Source: a bacterium
Lineage (GTDB): Bacteria; Electryoneota; RPQS01
Assembly (NCBI GenBank): GCA_013360195.1
Contig: JABWCQ010000010.1
Span: 1-64,000 of the forward strand
DNA length: 64,000 nt
Direction: 5' to 3'
A model generated the notes under the pieces. That model was not told the origin of the DNA. It saw only the letters and a program-made list of their open reading frames with translations, and searched no databases. A program made the translations under genes and the position numbers. Below, piece by piece: positions 16,197-24,476 of the stretch; position 1 is the stretch's first letter, and each line of letters opens with the position of its first letter.

Positions 16197-17262
16197 CGGC
16201 ATCCTCCTCTTCTTCGTCTTCATCTTTTGGGTGATTTGGGCATTCATCGGCATCGTGATCATCGTATTGCTGACAGTGCTCGCACCACCAGCAAGATTCG
16301 CAGTCTGAAACATCATGGCCGTAATCGTCACACCACGAACAATACGGTTCATCGTCATCGCTTTCATCGACCCAGTCCGGATCCCATTTCTCGATCTTTT
16401 GAAACGGATCACTACTGTTGTAACTATGCAGAAACTGATGTACCAACTGAAGCAATCCATGCAGGTCGAGTTCACCAGCAAGACGTGACACCAAATGTGA
16501 GATGTTGCCCCAGCATACATTGTTAGGATCATCTGTGACATGCGGATGAATGTAGCCGTTCATTTCAGTGCCGCCTGAAATCAGCACTTTGCCCTTGTCC
16601 AAGTCCACTTCAACTACGTAAGGTTCGAAGTTGTAACTACCACCGTCGTGTTCAAGTGTGATCGGATACGTTTCGGCGAGCACAGACTTGTCGACGACGT
16701 TGATATGCGAGTAGCACGATGGCACAAGTTTCATCATCTCCACAAATGTCCTTGTCGCCTTTGCCTTGATGAAGTCAGGTGCTCTGCTGAACATATTCAG
16801 AATCTCGCGGTCACCTTCGATCTTCCGCGACAATGTCATCACTTGCATACAAAGACGCTCGAGTTCATATCGGTCGTCGCGAAGCGTCCGAGCCAGTTCC
16901 TGTTTGCGTTCAACGGCTACAATCTGCGTCGTATCAATCAACGCCATTCGTTGTGCACTGCGAAATGCACGGCACATACGCGGCAGATGCGCGTCGAGAA
17001 TATTCGAAGTGACATCTAAGCGTGGTGCGCCGTACAATACCAGCCATGTAGGTGACACTTTGCCAAGGAGTACATCTTCCATGACGATGGCATCACCAAC
17101 GAGGTCTTTGCAGAATGTCGAGTTCTTGTCGGCATTGATATGAACTGCAATCCCGACCTCGTGCCAAGCGTGAACATCAAGATCCTGCTTGACCAGCGTT
17201 ATCGGCGTATGCCACTTCTGGGCATGGAAGTCACACAGCGTTCGAATCTGTGGTTCAATCAT
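16159..17262 (-). CDS. E2-like Ubl-conjugating protein with Cys-rich acidic tail
   Basis: In this 367-residue protein, residues 185-290 follow the order of an E2 (UBC) fold. There is a β-meander, then YIHPHV (239-242, the HPN position), C250 in NNVCWGN at the catalytic cysteine position, then LLQLVHQFLHSYNSSDPF, which resembles the E2 helix and its N-x-x-D-P end. Residues 308-341 hold seven cysteines (CSWC, CESC, CEHC and C341) and several histidines, likely one or two zinc sites. The tail is almost wholly acidic. The N-terminal 180 residues are unrecognised and largely helical. GGAGG seven bases before the ATG supports the start. The E2 call rests on motif order and on the flanking Ubl, E1 and JAMM genes, and structure prediction would settle it. 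Confidence 0.75.
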   Translation of the reverse strand: MIEPQIRTLCDFHAQKWHTPITLVKQDLDVHAWHEVGIAVHINADKNSTFCKDLVGDAIVMEDVLLGKVSPTWLVLYGAPRLDVTSNILDAHLPRMCRAFRSAQRMALIDTTQIVAVERKQELARTLRDDRYELERLCMQVMTLSRKIEGDREILNMFSRAPDFIKAKATRTFVEMMKLVPSCYSHINVVDKSVLAETYPITLEHDGGSYNFEPYVVEVDLDKGKVLISGGTEMNGYIHPHVTDDPNNVCWGNISHLVSRLAGELDLHGLLQLVHQFLHSYNSSDPFQKIEKWDPDWVDESDDDEPYCSWCDDYGHDVSDCESCWWCEHCQQYDDHDADECPNHPKDEDEEEEDADAELAEDTATAG

Positions 17263-17281
17263 AAGCGTTCCTCCGGAGGAA

Positions 17282-17318
17282 AGAGAGGGCCATGACCACT
17301 TGGATCACAGCCCTCTCT
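17282..17318 (-). terminator. Hairpin between the Ubl and E2-like genes
   Basis: A 9-bp stem AGAGAGGGC / GCCCTCTCT lies in the gap, followed on the minus strand by TTTCC. It may stop part of the transcription, leaving more Ubl message than enzyme message. It sits immediately before the E2 ribosome-binding site. Confidence 0.5.
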
Positions 17319-17360
17319 GAAACTTGAGACTACGTAGGACAGGTAGTCTGAAGCTTGCTC

Positions 17361-17570
17361 CTATGCGCCCCCTTTTACTTGTGGCACGAGGGTCAAAACC
17401 GCGTTGTCGACAAGCACATCTGTGTCGAAACACGGACTGCCGTTCAAGTGTCGGGTGTAGCTGGAATCTTTCGGGAACCCGGCTTCCGCGATGGCCTGTT
17501 CGACGGTCGTGCCGTCACTGACGTTGATTTCTTTTGCCGAACGGCCGAGGCAGAGGACTTTGACTTTCAT
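17361..17570 (-). CDS. Ubiquitin-like β-grasp protein ending in GGA
   Basis: The 69-residue product fits the ThiS/MoaD β-grasp pattern: MKVKVLCLGRSAKEINV as the first hairpin, TTVEQAIAEAGF as the helix, HLNGSPC as the third strand and VLTLVPQVKGGA at the end. The last residues are G67-G68-A69. Sulfur carriers and mature ubiquitin end in GG, so one alanine must be removed before activation, and the JAMM peptidase in the same operon is the obvious candidate. AGGAG six bases before the ATG marks the start. It is the first gene of the operon and is separated from the E2-like gene by a hairpin. A role in ordinary thiamine or molybdopterin synthesis is unlikely given these neighbours. Confidence 0.9.
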   Translation of the reverse strand: MKVKVLCLGRSAKEINVSDGTTVEQAIAEAGFPKDSSYTRHLNGSPCFDTDVLVDNAVLTLVPQVKGGA

Positions 17571-17598
17571 GGGAAACTCCTGAGCAGGTTGAAATGAA

Positions 17599-17625
17599 AA
17601 GAGCCCTGCACAATGCAGAGCTCTT
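17599..17625 (-). terminator. Hairpin in the leader of the Ubl gene
   Basis: Read on the minus strand, a 12-bp stem (AAGAGCUCUGCA / UGCAGGGCUCUU, one U-G pair) with a three-base loop ends in TTTTC, 29 bases before the Ubl start. It could be a leader attenuator or the end of an earlier transcript. Confidence 0.5.
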
Positions 17626-17636
17626 GCTTCTGTAAA

Positions 17637-17664
17637 TTCTTATGCCAGAATCAAGGCATAAGAA
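17637..17664. promoter_or_regulatory. Inverted repeat upstream of the Ubl operon; motif copy 3
   Basis: TTCTTATGCC (17637-17646) and GGCATAAGAA (17655-17664) form a perfect 10-bp inverted repeat with an 8-base spacer. One arm plus spacer is the TTCTGGCATAAGA motif found upstream of two other minus-strand island genes. The symmetry suggests an operator for a dimeric regulator of the Ubl operon. Confidence 0.45.
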
Positions 17665-18110
17665 TACAAGATGGTCGTGAGATAGCTAGAATTCCCAAAC
17701 TTGTCGACACCACAAGATGTAGTGTCTGTCTCGAATCTGTCTCTGTCGCTTTGTAACCTACTGTTTCGAGAGGCGCGACTCCTGATTGCCAATCTATTGG
17801 CAAATCCGAGAAGTCTCGAAGCCGGGTCGAAACGAGTCCCTAGCAAAACACTGGAAGAGCTTCAACTTACGACTTGCATCAACACCTTTAGACAACAGTG
17901 CATATTGTGCTGTTCGTTCTTAATGCCTACAGTCTGAAACCTGCGTTCGCATGACTTATAGACCAGCCAAGTTATTGACTCGTCGGGTACCCGTACAGAG
18001 GACCGAATTCCGTCGAGAAAGGATAGAAAGCTTGTTTCGATCCAAATTGTTAAATTCTTTCACCGTTTGACGTTGTCTTTGTCATAAGCAATTGTTTATT
18101 CATGTCTTAT
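17665..18110. other. Divergent intergenic region without a supported gene
   Basis: About 450 bases between the Ubl operon and the copper operon. Short open frames on both strands lack ribosome-binding sites and protein-like composition. A small inverted repeat GACAC / GTGTC lies near 17704-17729. Nothing else is recognised. Confidence 0.4.
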
Positions 18111-18113
18111 ATC

Positions 18114-18130
18114 TTGGTCCAAAGATTGCT
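18114..18130 (+). promoter_or_regulatory. σ54-type (-24/-12) promoter of the copper operon
   Basis: TTGGTCC, five bases, TTGCT has GG at 18116-18117 and GC at 18128-18129, exactly ten bases apart as σ54 requires. Transcription would start near 18141, just before the outer-membrane factor gene. The σ54 activator encoded at 29447-30769 in the same gene cluster fits this promoter. Confidence 0.55.
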
Positions 18131-18146
18131 TTAATCGTCATCTAGT

Positions 18147-19517
18147 ATGCTCAACGCTATGTCATCACTACACTCAACATTGAACCGACTAGCCTTTTTG
18201 GCCCGCGCGGTCCCCTTGTCGATTCTAATTGTGCTTTGTGCAATTAGCTCATCTGCACAAGGGTTTGAGAGCGACAGCTTGCTTGCGAGTTATGTCGCTG
18301 AATCTTGGAAGTCCCATCCCAACATCGAACGCATGCAGGCAATGATTGCTGTGGAAAGAAGTCGTGCTACCATGAACAACTCGTGGATGAATCCGGAATT
18401 GCGCGCCGGACTAATGAATGTTCCGGAGAGTTTTGATGTGCATTCGGATCCGATGACTATGTTTCAGATTGGTGCCATGCAGCAGATTCCTTTCCCCGGG
18501 AAACTAAATGCGGCAAGACAAGCAGGTGAAGCTCGGGTCCGTGCCGCAACCTCCATTCTTGATCAAGAAAGATTTCGAATGGCTGCGATGGTGGCGATGG
18601 CTTATTACGATTTAGCGGCAGCTCTTGAAACACGCCAAATGCTTGAACAAGGACTTGTATTAACAAAACAGGCTGTTGACGCTGCAGCATCGTTGCTTTC
18701 CACAGGGAAGGGATCACGGACAGAAGTGTTGCGAGCAGGTCTTGAACAAGAGGAGTGGGATCTTAAATTGCTAGCGAACGCATCAGAGATTGACCAAAAA
18801 CGCGCAGAGCTGGCCTACTCCATTGGAAGGACTAATGACAATGCACTGGTTAACCCTATTCTACCGAATGCTCTGCCACCTTTGATAGACCTTGACGCAG
18901 GACTTGCGTTGGTTGAAAATGCATCAACTCCGCAAGTCAAAATCGCGCAGGCGCAGTTACGAGCTACCGAATTTGAACTTCGAAGAGCCAAGCTTGATTA
19001 TTGGCCGGACGTCAAGTTGGGGCTTGCTTATGGTATAAGAGGAGCATTGAAGGGTGCGGGGACAGATCCCCATACAGGCGAACCGATTTCTCAGTCACTC
19101 AAACAAGATAACATGGTCACTATAGAAGTGTCCGCTTCTATTCCGCTGTTATCCCGAGGTAATCAGCAAGCAAAGATAAGCGAAGCTCGCGCTATGAGCC
19201 GCAGTCAACAAAGCGAACAAAAAGAGTCGATGCTCAACCAGCAGCAGGAATTACGAATCGTTCACTCGGAATTTGCGAAAACGATTAATCAATACGAGGT
19301 AAATCGCCAAGTTGTCGAACAATCAGAGGCTGCCTGGCGCTCAGCGCTTGTGGACTATCAGGCGGGAGTGTATCCCTACATGGGACTTTCAGACGCACGT
19401 ACGGTCTTAGTCATGGCACAAATAGAATCAGTCATGTATCGCGCGAAGGCATGGGCCACGTACCGTCAATGGCAGAGCTTGCTTGGAAATTACTCTGTTG
19501 ACGCAACGGAACAATAA
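18147..19517 (+). CDS. cusC: Outer-membrane efflux factor, CusC/TolC family
   Basis: The 456-residue protein begins with a signal peptide (ARAVPLSILIVLCAISSSAQ). It then has two long helical repeats with the TolC-family mix of coiled coil and short strands (ELRAGLMNVPES; QIPFPGKLNAARQAG; ASIPLLSRGNQQAKISEAR). It should form the outer-membrane channel of a tripartite metal exporter with the next two genes. An ATG at 18159 is an alternative start and would leave a longer leader behind the predicted σ54 start site near 18141. No clear ribosome-binding site is seen for either. The stop is 9 bases before cusB. The product could be called a generic TolC protein; the metal role comes from its partners. 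Confidence 0.9.
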   Translation: MLNAMSSLHSTLNRLAFLARAVPLSILIVLCAISSSAQGFESDSLLASYVAESWKSHPNIERMQAMIAVERSRATMNNSWMNPELRAGLMNVPESFDVHSDPMTMFQIGAMQQIPFPGKLNAARQAGEARVRAATSILDQERFRMAAMVAMAYYDLAAALETRQMLEQGLVLTKQAVDAAASLLSTGKGSRTEVLRAGLEQEEWDLKLLANASEIDQKRAELAYSIGRTNDNALVNPILPNALPPLIDLDAGLALVENASTPQVKIAQAQLRATEFELRRAKLDYWPDVKLGLAYGIRGALKGAGTDPHTGEPISQSLKQDNMVTIEVSASIPLLSRGNQQAKISEARAMSRSQQSEQKESMLNQQQELRIVHSEFAKTINQYEVNRQVVEQSEAAWRSALVDYQAGVYPYMGLSDARTVLVMAQIESVMYRAKAWATYRQWQSLLGNYSVDATEQ

Positions 19518-19526
19518 GAAGGCGAC

Positions 19527-21083
19527 ATGAGAACAACAACTGCAAAATGGCTTCCTTGGTTAACTCTGTTTATCATCGCGAGTATGGGACTTACTGGTTG
19601 GCTATTGTGGGGCAACCGCGCTCAAACCGGGACAGAGACAACACGATCATCGACTGCCGAAATTTACACTTGTCCCATGGATCCCGAGGTTCAGCAGGAT
19701 CAGCCCGGGAAGTGTCCGATATGCGGGATGAATCTCGTTCTTAAGAAAGCTGATTCGGCTCAACCAAAGAGTGATAAGTCGGAGAGCGCTGAGAACGAAA
19801 CTAAATCTGAAAGCACAGACAAATATCAGTGTCCGATGCACCCTGCCATCGTACAGGATCACCCGGGTGATTGCCCAATCTGCGGAATGAAACTTGTTAG
19901 GATGAAGGGATCGGCATCTGACCAATCGAAGCCAAGTTCGTCATCGTCACACAAAGTGGCATTCTATCGTTCACCAATGAATCCAAATCAGACTTCGCCT
20001 GTCCCACGCAAAGATGAGATGGGCATGGATTATTTGCCTGTATACGAGGAGGATTCAAGCGGCGACTCAGATGTTAATGGCCGAGCGGCGGTAGAAATCG
20101 ATCCTAAACGACAGCAGTTAATCGGACTGCGAATCGCTAAGGCCGAGAAAGCAGGCATTTCTGGAGGCTGGCGAACTGTCGGGCGCGTCGAAATTGACCC
20201 AACAAGAGTCAGCCGCATCAACGTCAAAGTTGCAGGATTCGTTGAGCACGTGTTTGTAGATTTCGTCGGTCGTGCCGTGAAGCGGGGAGAACCATTGTTC
20301 ACACTTTATAGTCCTGATTTGCTTGCTGCGCAACAAGAGTATCTCCTTTCATTAGAGAATCGCGAGAACAACACGAATGAAGGTCAGGCTTCGACGTACG
20401 ACGCGGTTGTGCTTGCAGTTCGAAACAAACTCAAGAATTGGGACGTACCCGAGTCCGCCATCGTTCGCATGGAGGAGACTCGGGAAACAACTAAGGCGCT
20501 GACTTTTACCTCTCCAGTTAGTGGAGTTGTAACTTTGAAAGATGTAGTCGAGGGAGCAACGCTTGAGTCTGGTGCTGTTCCGTACGAAGTAACTGATTTG
20601 AACGTAGTTTGGGTAATGGCAGATGCCTACCAGCCTGACCTCGCACACGTACATGTGGGAACACGAGCATCCATGTCATTTGAAGCACTACCTGATCGTG
20701 TGATTATTGGCACAGTGGCATTTATTGATCCGATTCTTGACGTGCAAAGCAGAACAGCCAAAGTAAGGCTTGAAGTAGAAAATGAAAATCGTGACTTAAA
20801 ACCCGGCATGTTTGGTGAAGTGCTTTTCAAAGGGGAAAGTCGCGAGTCATTGACTATTCCGTCCGATGCGTTGATTCCGACTGGAAGTGGATTCTATGTC
20901 TTTGTCGCATTAGGCGAAGGTCAGTTTGAGCCGCGCGCTGTAATGCTTGGAGATAAATCTGGAGAGAGAGTTGAGATTATAGAGGGTCTAAGCGAAGGAG
21001 AATCAGTTGTAACGCGTGCTAATTTCCTGGTGGACTCGGAATCATCTTTGCGTGCAGCGCTGTCAGCGGTGGAAGGCAATTAA
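19527..21083 (+). CDS. cusB: RND efflux adaptor with metal-binding N-terminus, CusB family
   Basis: This 518-residue periplasmic adaptor links CusA to CusC. After a membrane anchor (residues 9-29) come two heavy-metal-binding modules of the CPM-x-P ... G-x-CPICGM type, near 49-72 and 99-122. A third, cysteine-free copy (FYRSPMNPN ... [10 protein letters not shown]) lies near 147-175. Barrel-sandwich, hairpin and β-barrel parts follow ([51 protein letters not shown]). The paired CxxC and Met motifs suggest Cu(I) or Ag(I). The gene starts 9 bases after cusC and ends 2 bases before cusA, so the three are one transcript. Confidence 0.92.
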   Translation: MRTTTAKWLPWLTLFIIASMGLTGWLLWGNRAQTGTETTRSSTAEIYTCPMDPEVQQDQPGKCPICGMNLVLKKADSAQPKSDKSESAENETKSESTDKYQCPMHPAIVQDHPGDCPICGMKLVRMKGSASDQSKPSSSSSHKVAFYRSPMNPNQTSPVPRKDEMGMDYLPVYEEDSSGDSDVNGRAAVEIDPKRQQLIGLRIAKAEKAGISGGWRTVGRVEIDPTRVSRINVKVAGFVEHVFVDFVGRAVKRGEPLFTLYSPDLLAAQQEYLLSLENRENNTNEGQASTYDAVVLAVRNKLKNWDVPESAIVRMEETRETTKALTFTSPVSGVVTLKDVVEGATLESGAVPYEVTDLNVVWVMADAYQPDLAHVHVGTRASMSFEALPDRVIIGTVAFIDPILDVQSRTAKVRLEVENENRDLKPGMFGEVLFKGESRESLTIPSDALIPTGSGFYVFVALGEGQFEPRAVMLGDKSGERVEIIEGLSEGESVVTRANFLVDSESSLRAALSAVEGN

Positions 21084-21085
21084 CG

Positions 21086-24000
21086 ATGCAGGAAAACTTA
21101 ACAGTTCTCCAACGCATCATCCGCTTCTCTGCTGAGAATCGCTGGCTTGTCATTGCGGCAACGCTTGTGGCAATCGTGATTGCTGCGTGGACCATGCAGC
21201 ACATCCCATTGGACGCGTTGCCCGACTTGTCTGATACACAGGTCATCGTTTACTCACGTTGGGACCGCAGTCCGGATATCATTGAGGATCAGGTCACATA
21301 TCCGATCGTCAGTTCGCTGCTCGGCGCGCCAAAAGTAAAGGCCATCCGAGGTTTTTCGGATTTCGGATACAGCTTCATCTATGTCATTTTCGAAGATGGA
21401 ACAGACATTTACTGGGCGCGAACACGCGTGCTGGAGTACCTTTCCAAGATTACTGCGCAGCTGCCAACCGGTGTAAAAACGGAGTTAGGGCCGGATGCAA
21501 CAAGCCTTGGGTGGGTCTTTCAATATGCACTCGTTGATCGCTCGGGCAAGAACACAAGCGACGAGTTACGCAGCTATCAAGACTGGTATCTAAGGTATGC
21601 CATTTCGTCTGTGCCCGGCGTTGCAGAAGTTGCCGCAGTTGGCGGTCAGGTCAGGCAGTATCAGATTACCGTTGATCCCAATGCCTTGGCCGCTTACAAT
21701 CTACCGTTAGAGGCAGTGATCCAGGCAGTTCGTAAGGGAAATAATGACGTCGGTGGAAGGCTTGTCGAAATCTCTGGCCGTGAATATATGGTTCGTGGCC
21801 GTGGGTATGTGGAGTCCATCGCGGATCTGGAACAGCTCGTTCTCCTGTCTCAGGGAGGGACGCCGGTTACAGTCAAAGATGTCGCAACAGTTGCACTTGG
21901 TCCGGAGTTGCGGCGGGGTATTACTGACTATAATGGTGAAGGCGACGTTGTCGGAGGAATTGTCGTCATGCGGCAGGGCGAAAATGCGTTAAATGTCATT
22001 GAACGAATCAAAGCAAGGATTGAAGAGCTAAGGCCTTCTTTGCCCGAAGGGGTCGAAATCGTCACGACGTATGACCGATCTGAATTAATCGGGCGAGCAA
22101 TTGATACAGTCGAAGGCAAATTGATAGAAGAACTCATCATTGTTTCTATTATCATCCTGATCTTTCTATGGCATGTTCCATCTGCTGCCATACCGATTGT
22201 CACGATTCCAATAAGCGTGGTACTGGCGTTCATACCCATGTACATGATGGGTTTGACCGCAAACATCATGTCCCTTGCCGGAATCGCGATTTCGGTTGGT
22301 GTTTTGGTGGACGGAGCGATTGTCGAAGTCGAGAACGCATACAACAAGATTTACCATTGGCAAGCCGGAGGTATGAAGGGAGACTTCCACAAGGTTCGAC
22401 TAGATGCATTGATGGAAGTTGGGCCGACAGTATTTTTCTCGCTGCTGGTAATTGCGGTCGCGTTCATTCCGGTGTTTACGTTAGTAGATCAGGAAGGCCG
22501 GTTGTTCAAGCCACTCGCCTTTTCAAAGAACATTGCGATGGCGATTGCTGCGGTGCTTGCCATCACACTTGATCCGGCGCTGCGAATGATGTTTGCACGG
22601 ATCGACCCATTCAAGTTTCGACCCAAATTTCTGGCCTGGACTGCGACTAAGTTTGCGGTTGGGACTTACTACTCAGAGGAAAAGCACCCCATAAGCAGGT
22701 TCCTACATAGAATTTATGAGCCGCCCTGTCGCTTCGTCTTGCGCCATCCTAAGGCAACCATATTCGCAAGTCTTCTGTTAGTCGCGTTGACCATCCCAGT
22801 TTATCTGCAGCTTGGTCATGAGTTCATGCCGCCCTTGCGTGAAGGGAGCTTGCTCTACATGCCTTCAGCAGTTCAACCCGGAATGTCTGTTGCCGAAGCG
22901 CAGAAGGCATTGCAGGTGCAAGACAAGCTTCTGATGACATTCCCCGAAGTAGATCGCGTCTTTGGCAAAGCCGGTCGTGCTGAGACGTCCACCGATCCGG
23001 CTCCATTCACGATGATGGAAACAACCATCCTGTTGAAGCCCGAATCTGAATGGCGGGAGAAACCTCGTTGGTATTCAAGTTGGTCGCCTGAATGGTTGAA
23101 GGCAATACTTAGAACTGCATGGCGCGACAGGATTACAGAGGCCGAACTTGTCAGCGAGATGGACGAGCGGCTTCAGTTGCCCGGGATTAGCAATGCATGG
23201 ACAATGCCGATCAAGGCTCGTCTTGACATGTTATCGACCGGAATACGAACACCTGTTGGCATAAAGATATCTGGAAGCGATCTTGCTGTTGTGCAGCAAA
23301 TCGCTGTAGAGATGGAATCGGCGTTACAGGGAGTTCCGGATACTCGAAGTGTGTATGCTGAACGTGTTGCAGGTGGCTACTTCCTTGACTTTGATTTGCG
23401 CCGTGACCAGCTTGCCCGATACGGGTTAACTGTTGATGACGCAAATATGATGGTGATGACGGCTGTAGGCGGAGACAATCAGACGACGACCGTCGAAGGT
23501 CGGGCGCGATACGGCGTCAATGTGCGTTATGCCCGAATCTTTCGCGACAATCTTGATGCACTCCAGCGTGTGCTCATTTCCTTGCCGAATAATCAGGGAC
23601 AGATTCCTATGTCTGAAATCGCAGACATTAAGCTAGTTGAGGGACCGGCAATGATCCGTGATGAGAACGGATTACTTGCAGGTTACGTCTATGTAGATTT
23701 CGATCCTTCAAAGGTTGATGTAGGTGGATATGTGGAGCATGCCAAGCAAGCTGTATCAGCTTCAGTAAAGATCCCAACGGGCTATTCAGTGGTTTGGAGC
23801 GGGCAGTACGAGAACATGTTGCGCGTCAAAGAACGGCTCAAGCTCATAATTCCACTAACACTTATTTTGATCTTTGGGCTCTTGTACATGAACACGAAGT
23901 CGAGCTTCAAGTCGTTCATGGTCATGCTGGCAGTTCCCTTTTCTGCCATCGGTGCCGTTTGGTTAATGTATTTCCTCGATTACAATGTCTCTATCGCGGC

Positions 24001-24412
24001 ATGGGTTGGCATGATCGCTTTGCTTGGGCTTGATGCTGAGACGGGCGTATTTATGTTGCTATTTCTCGACCTTTCGCACAATGAAGCAAGGGTCCGAGGA
24101 CAATTGCGAACTACGGGGGACTTAGTTGAAGCTATCGTACATGGAGCCGTCAAGCGGGTTCGTCCGAAAGCCATGACCGTGTGCGCCGCTTTCATTGGAC
24201 TACTTCCCATCATGTGGTCCACGGGTGCAGGCTCAGACCTGATGAAACGCGTAGCTGCACCAATGGTGGGAGGATTGGTTACCTCCTTTGCCTTAGAACT
24301 TTTGGTCTATCCGGCAATCTACTATCTGTGGAAACGCAAAACTGTTGTCCCCGGGCCGGAATCATCTGCCGACAACGGCGAGAATACGGCGGCAACACTT
24401 GTTCCTTGCTGA
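21086..24412 (+). CDS. cusA: Heavy-metal RND efflux pump, CusA family
   Basis: At 1108 residues this is a full-length HME-RND transporter. It shows the N-terminal helix, DALPDLSDTQVIV typical of metal pumps, the loop SVPGVAEVAAVGG, and the transmembrane motif VGVLVDGAIVEVENA with the charged residues that relay protons. The second half repeats the architecture (WVGMIALLGLDAETGVFML). It should drive proton-coupled export of Cu(I) or Ag(I) through CusC. Start and stop are tightly placed after cusB. Metal choice is inferred from neighbours with Met/His-rich and YHS proteins and a copper-type ATPase. Confidence 0.93.
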   Translation: MQENLTVLQRIIRFSAENRWLVIAATLVAIVIAAWTMQHIPLDALPDLSDTQVIVYSRWDRSPDIIEDQVTYPIVSSLLGAPKVKAIRGFSDFGYSFIYVIFEDGTDIYWARTRVLEYLSKITAQLPTGVKTELGPDATSLGWVFQYALVDRSGKNTSDELRSYQDWYLRYAISSVPGVAEVAAVGGQVRQYQITVDPNALAAYNLPLEAVIQAVRKGNNDVGGRLVEISGREYMVRGRGYVESIADLEQLVLLSQGGTPVTVKDVATVALGPELRRGITDYNGEGDVVGGIVVMRQGENALNVIERIKARIEELRPSLPEGVEIVTTYDRSELIGRAIDTVEGKLIEELIIVSIIILIFLWHVPSAAIPIVTIPISVVLAFIPMYMMGLTANIMSLAGIAISVGVLVDGAIVEVENAYNKIYHWQAGGMKGDFHKVRLDALMEVGPTVFFSLLVIAVAFIPVFTLVDQEGRLFKPLAFSKNIAMAIAAVLAITLDPALRMMFARIDPFKFRPKFLAWTATKFAVGTYYSEEKHPISRFLHRIYEPPCRFVLRHPKATIFASLLLVALTIPVYLQLGHEFMPPLREGSLLYMPSAVQPGMSVAEAQKALQVQDKLLMTFPEVDRVFGKAGRAETSTDPAPFTMMETTILLKPESEWREKPRWYSSWSPEWLKAILRTAWRDRITEAELVSEMDERLQLPGISNAWTMPIKARLDMLSTGIRTPVGIKISGSDLAVVQQIAVEMESALQGVPDTRSVYAERVAGGYFLDFDLRRDQLARYGLTVDDANMMVMTAVGGDNQTTTVEGRARYGVNVRYARIFRDNLDALQRVLISLPNNQGQIPMSEIADIKLVEGPAMIRDENGLLAGYVYVDFDPSKVDVGGYVEHAKQAVSASVKIPTGYSVVWSGQYENMLRVKERLKLIIPLTLILIFGLLYMNTKSSFKSFMVMLAVPFSAIGAVWLMYFLDYNVSIAAWVGMIALLGLDAETGVFMLLFLDLSHNEARVRGQLRTTGDLVEAIVHGAVKRVRPKAMTVCAAFIGLLPIMWSTGAGSDLMKRVAAPMVGGLVTSFALELLVYPAIYYLWKRKTVVPGPESSADNGENTAATLVPC

Positions 24413-24476
24413 GAATTGCCTACTAACGACTAATTCACTTCGTCACGCAACGACACATACTTCAAAGGATTTCCTG

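Noticed and set aside
14562-17570. CBASS or PRTRC system
   Set aside because: No cyclase, STING or effector gene accompanies the E1, E2 and JAMM genes, and no ParB-like or other PRTRC partner is seen in the window.
4731-17650. TAAAT(T)CTTATGCCAGAA as direct repeats (att sites) flanking a 12.9-kb insertion
   Set aside because: The match is short and gapped, and 13-base matches are expected by chance in a window of this size. Its position before minus-strand starts fits a regulatory motif better.
17640-17846. 68-codon minus-strand frame upstream of the Ubl gene
   Set aside because: It has no ribosome-binding site and random composition, and its end lies in the inverted repeat.
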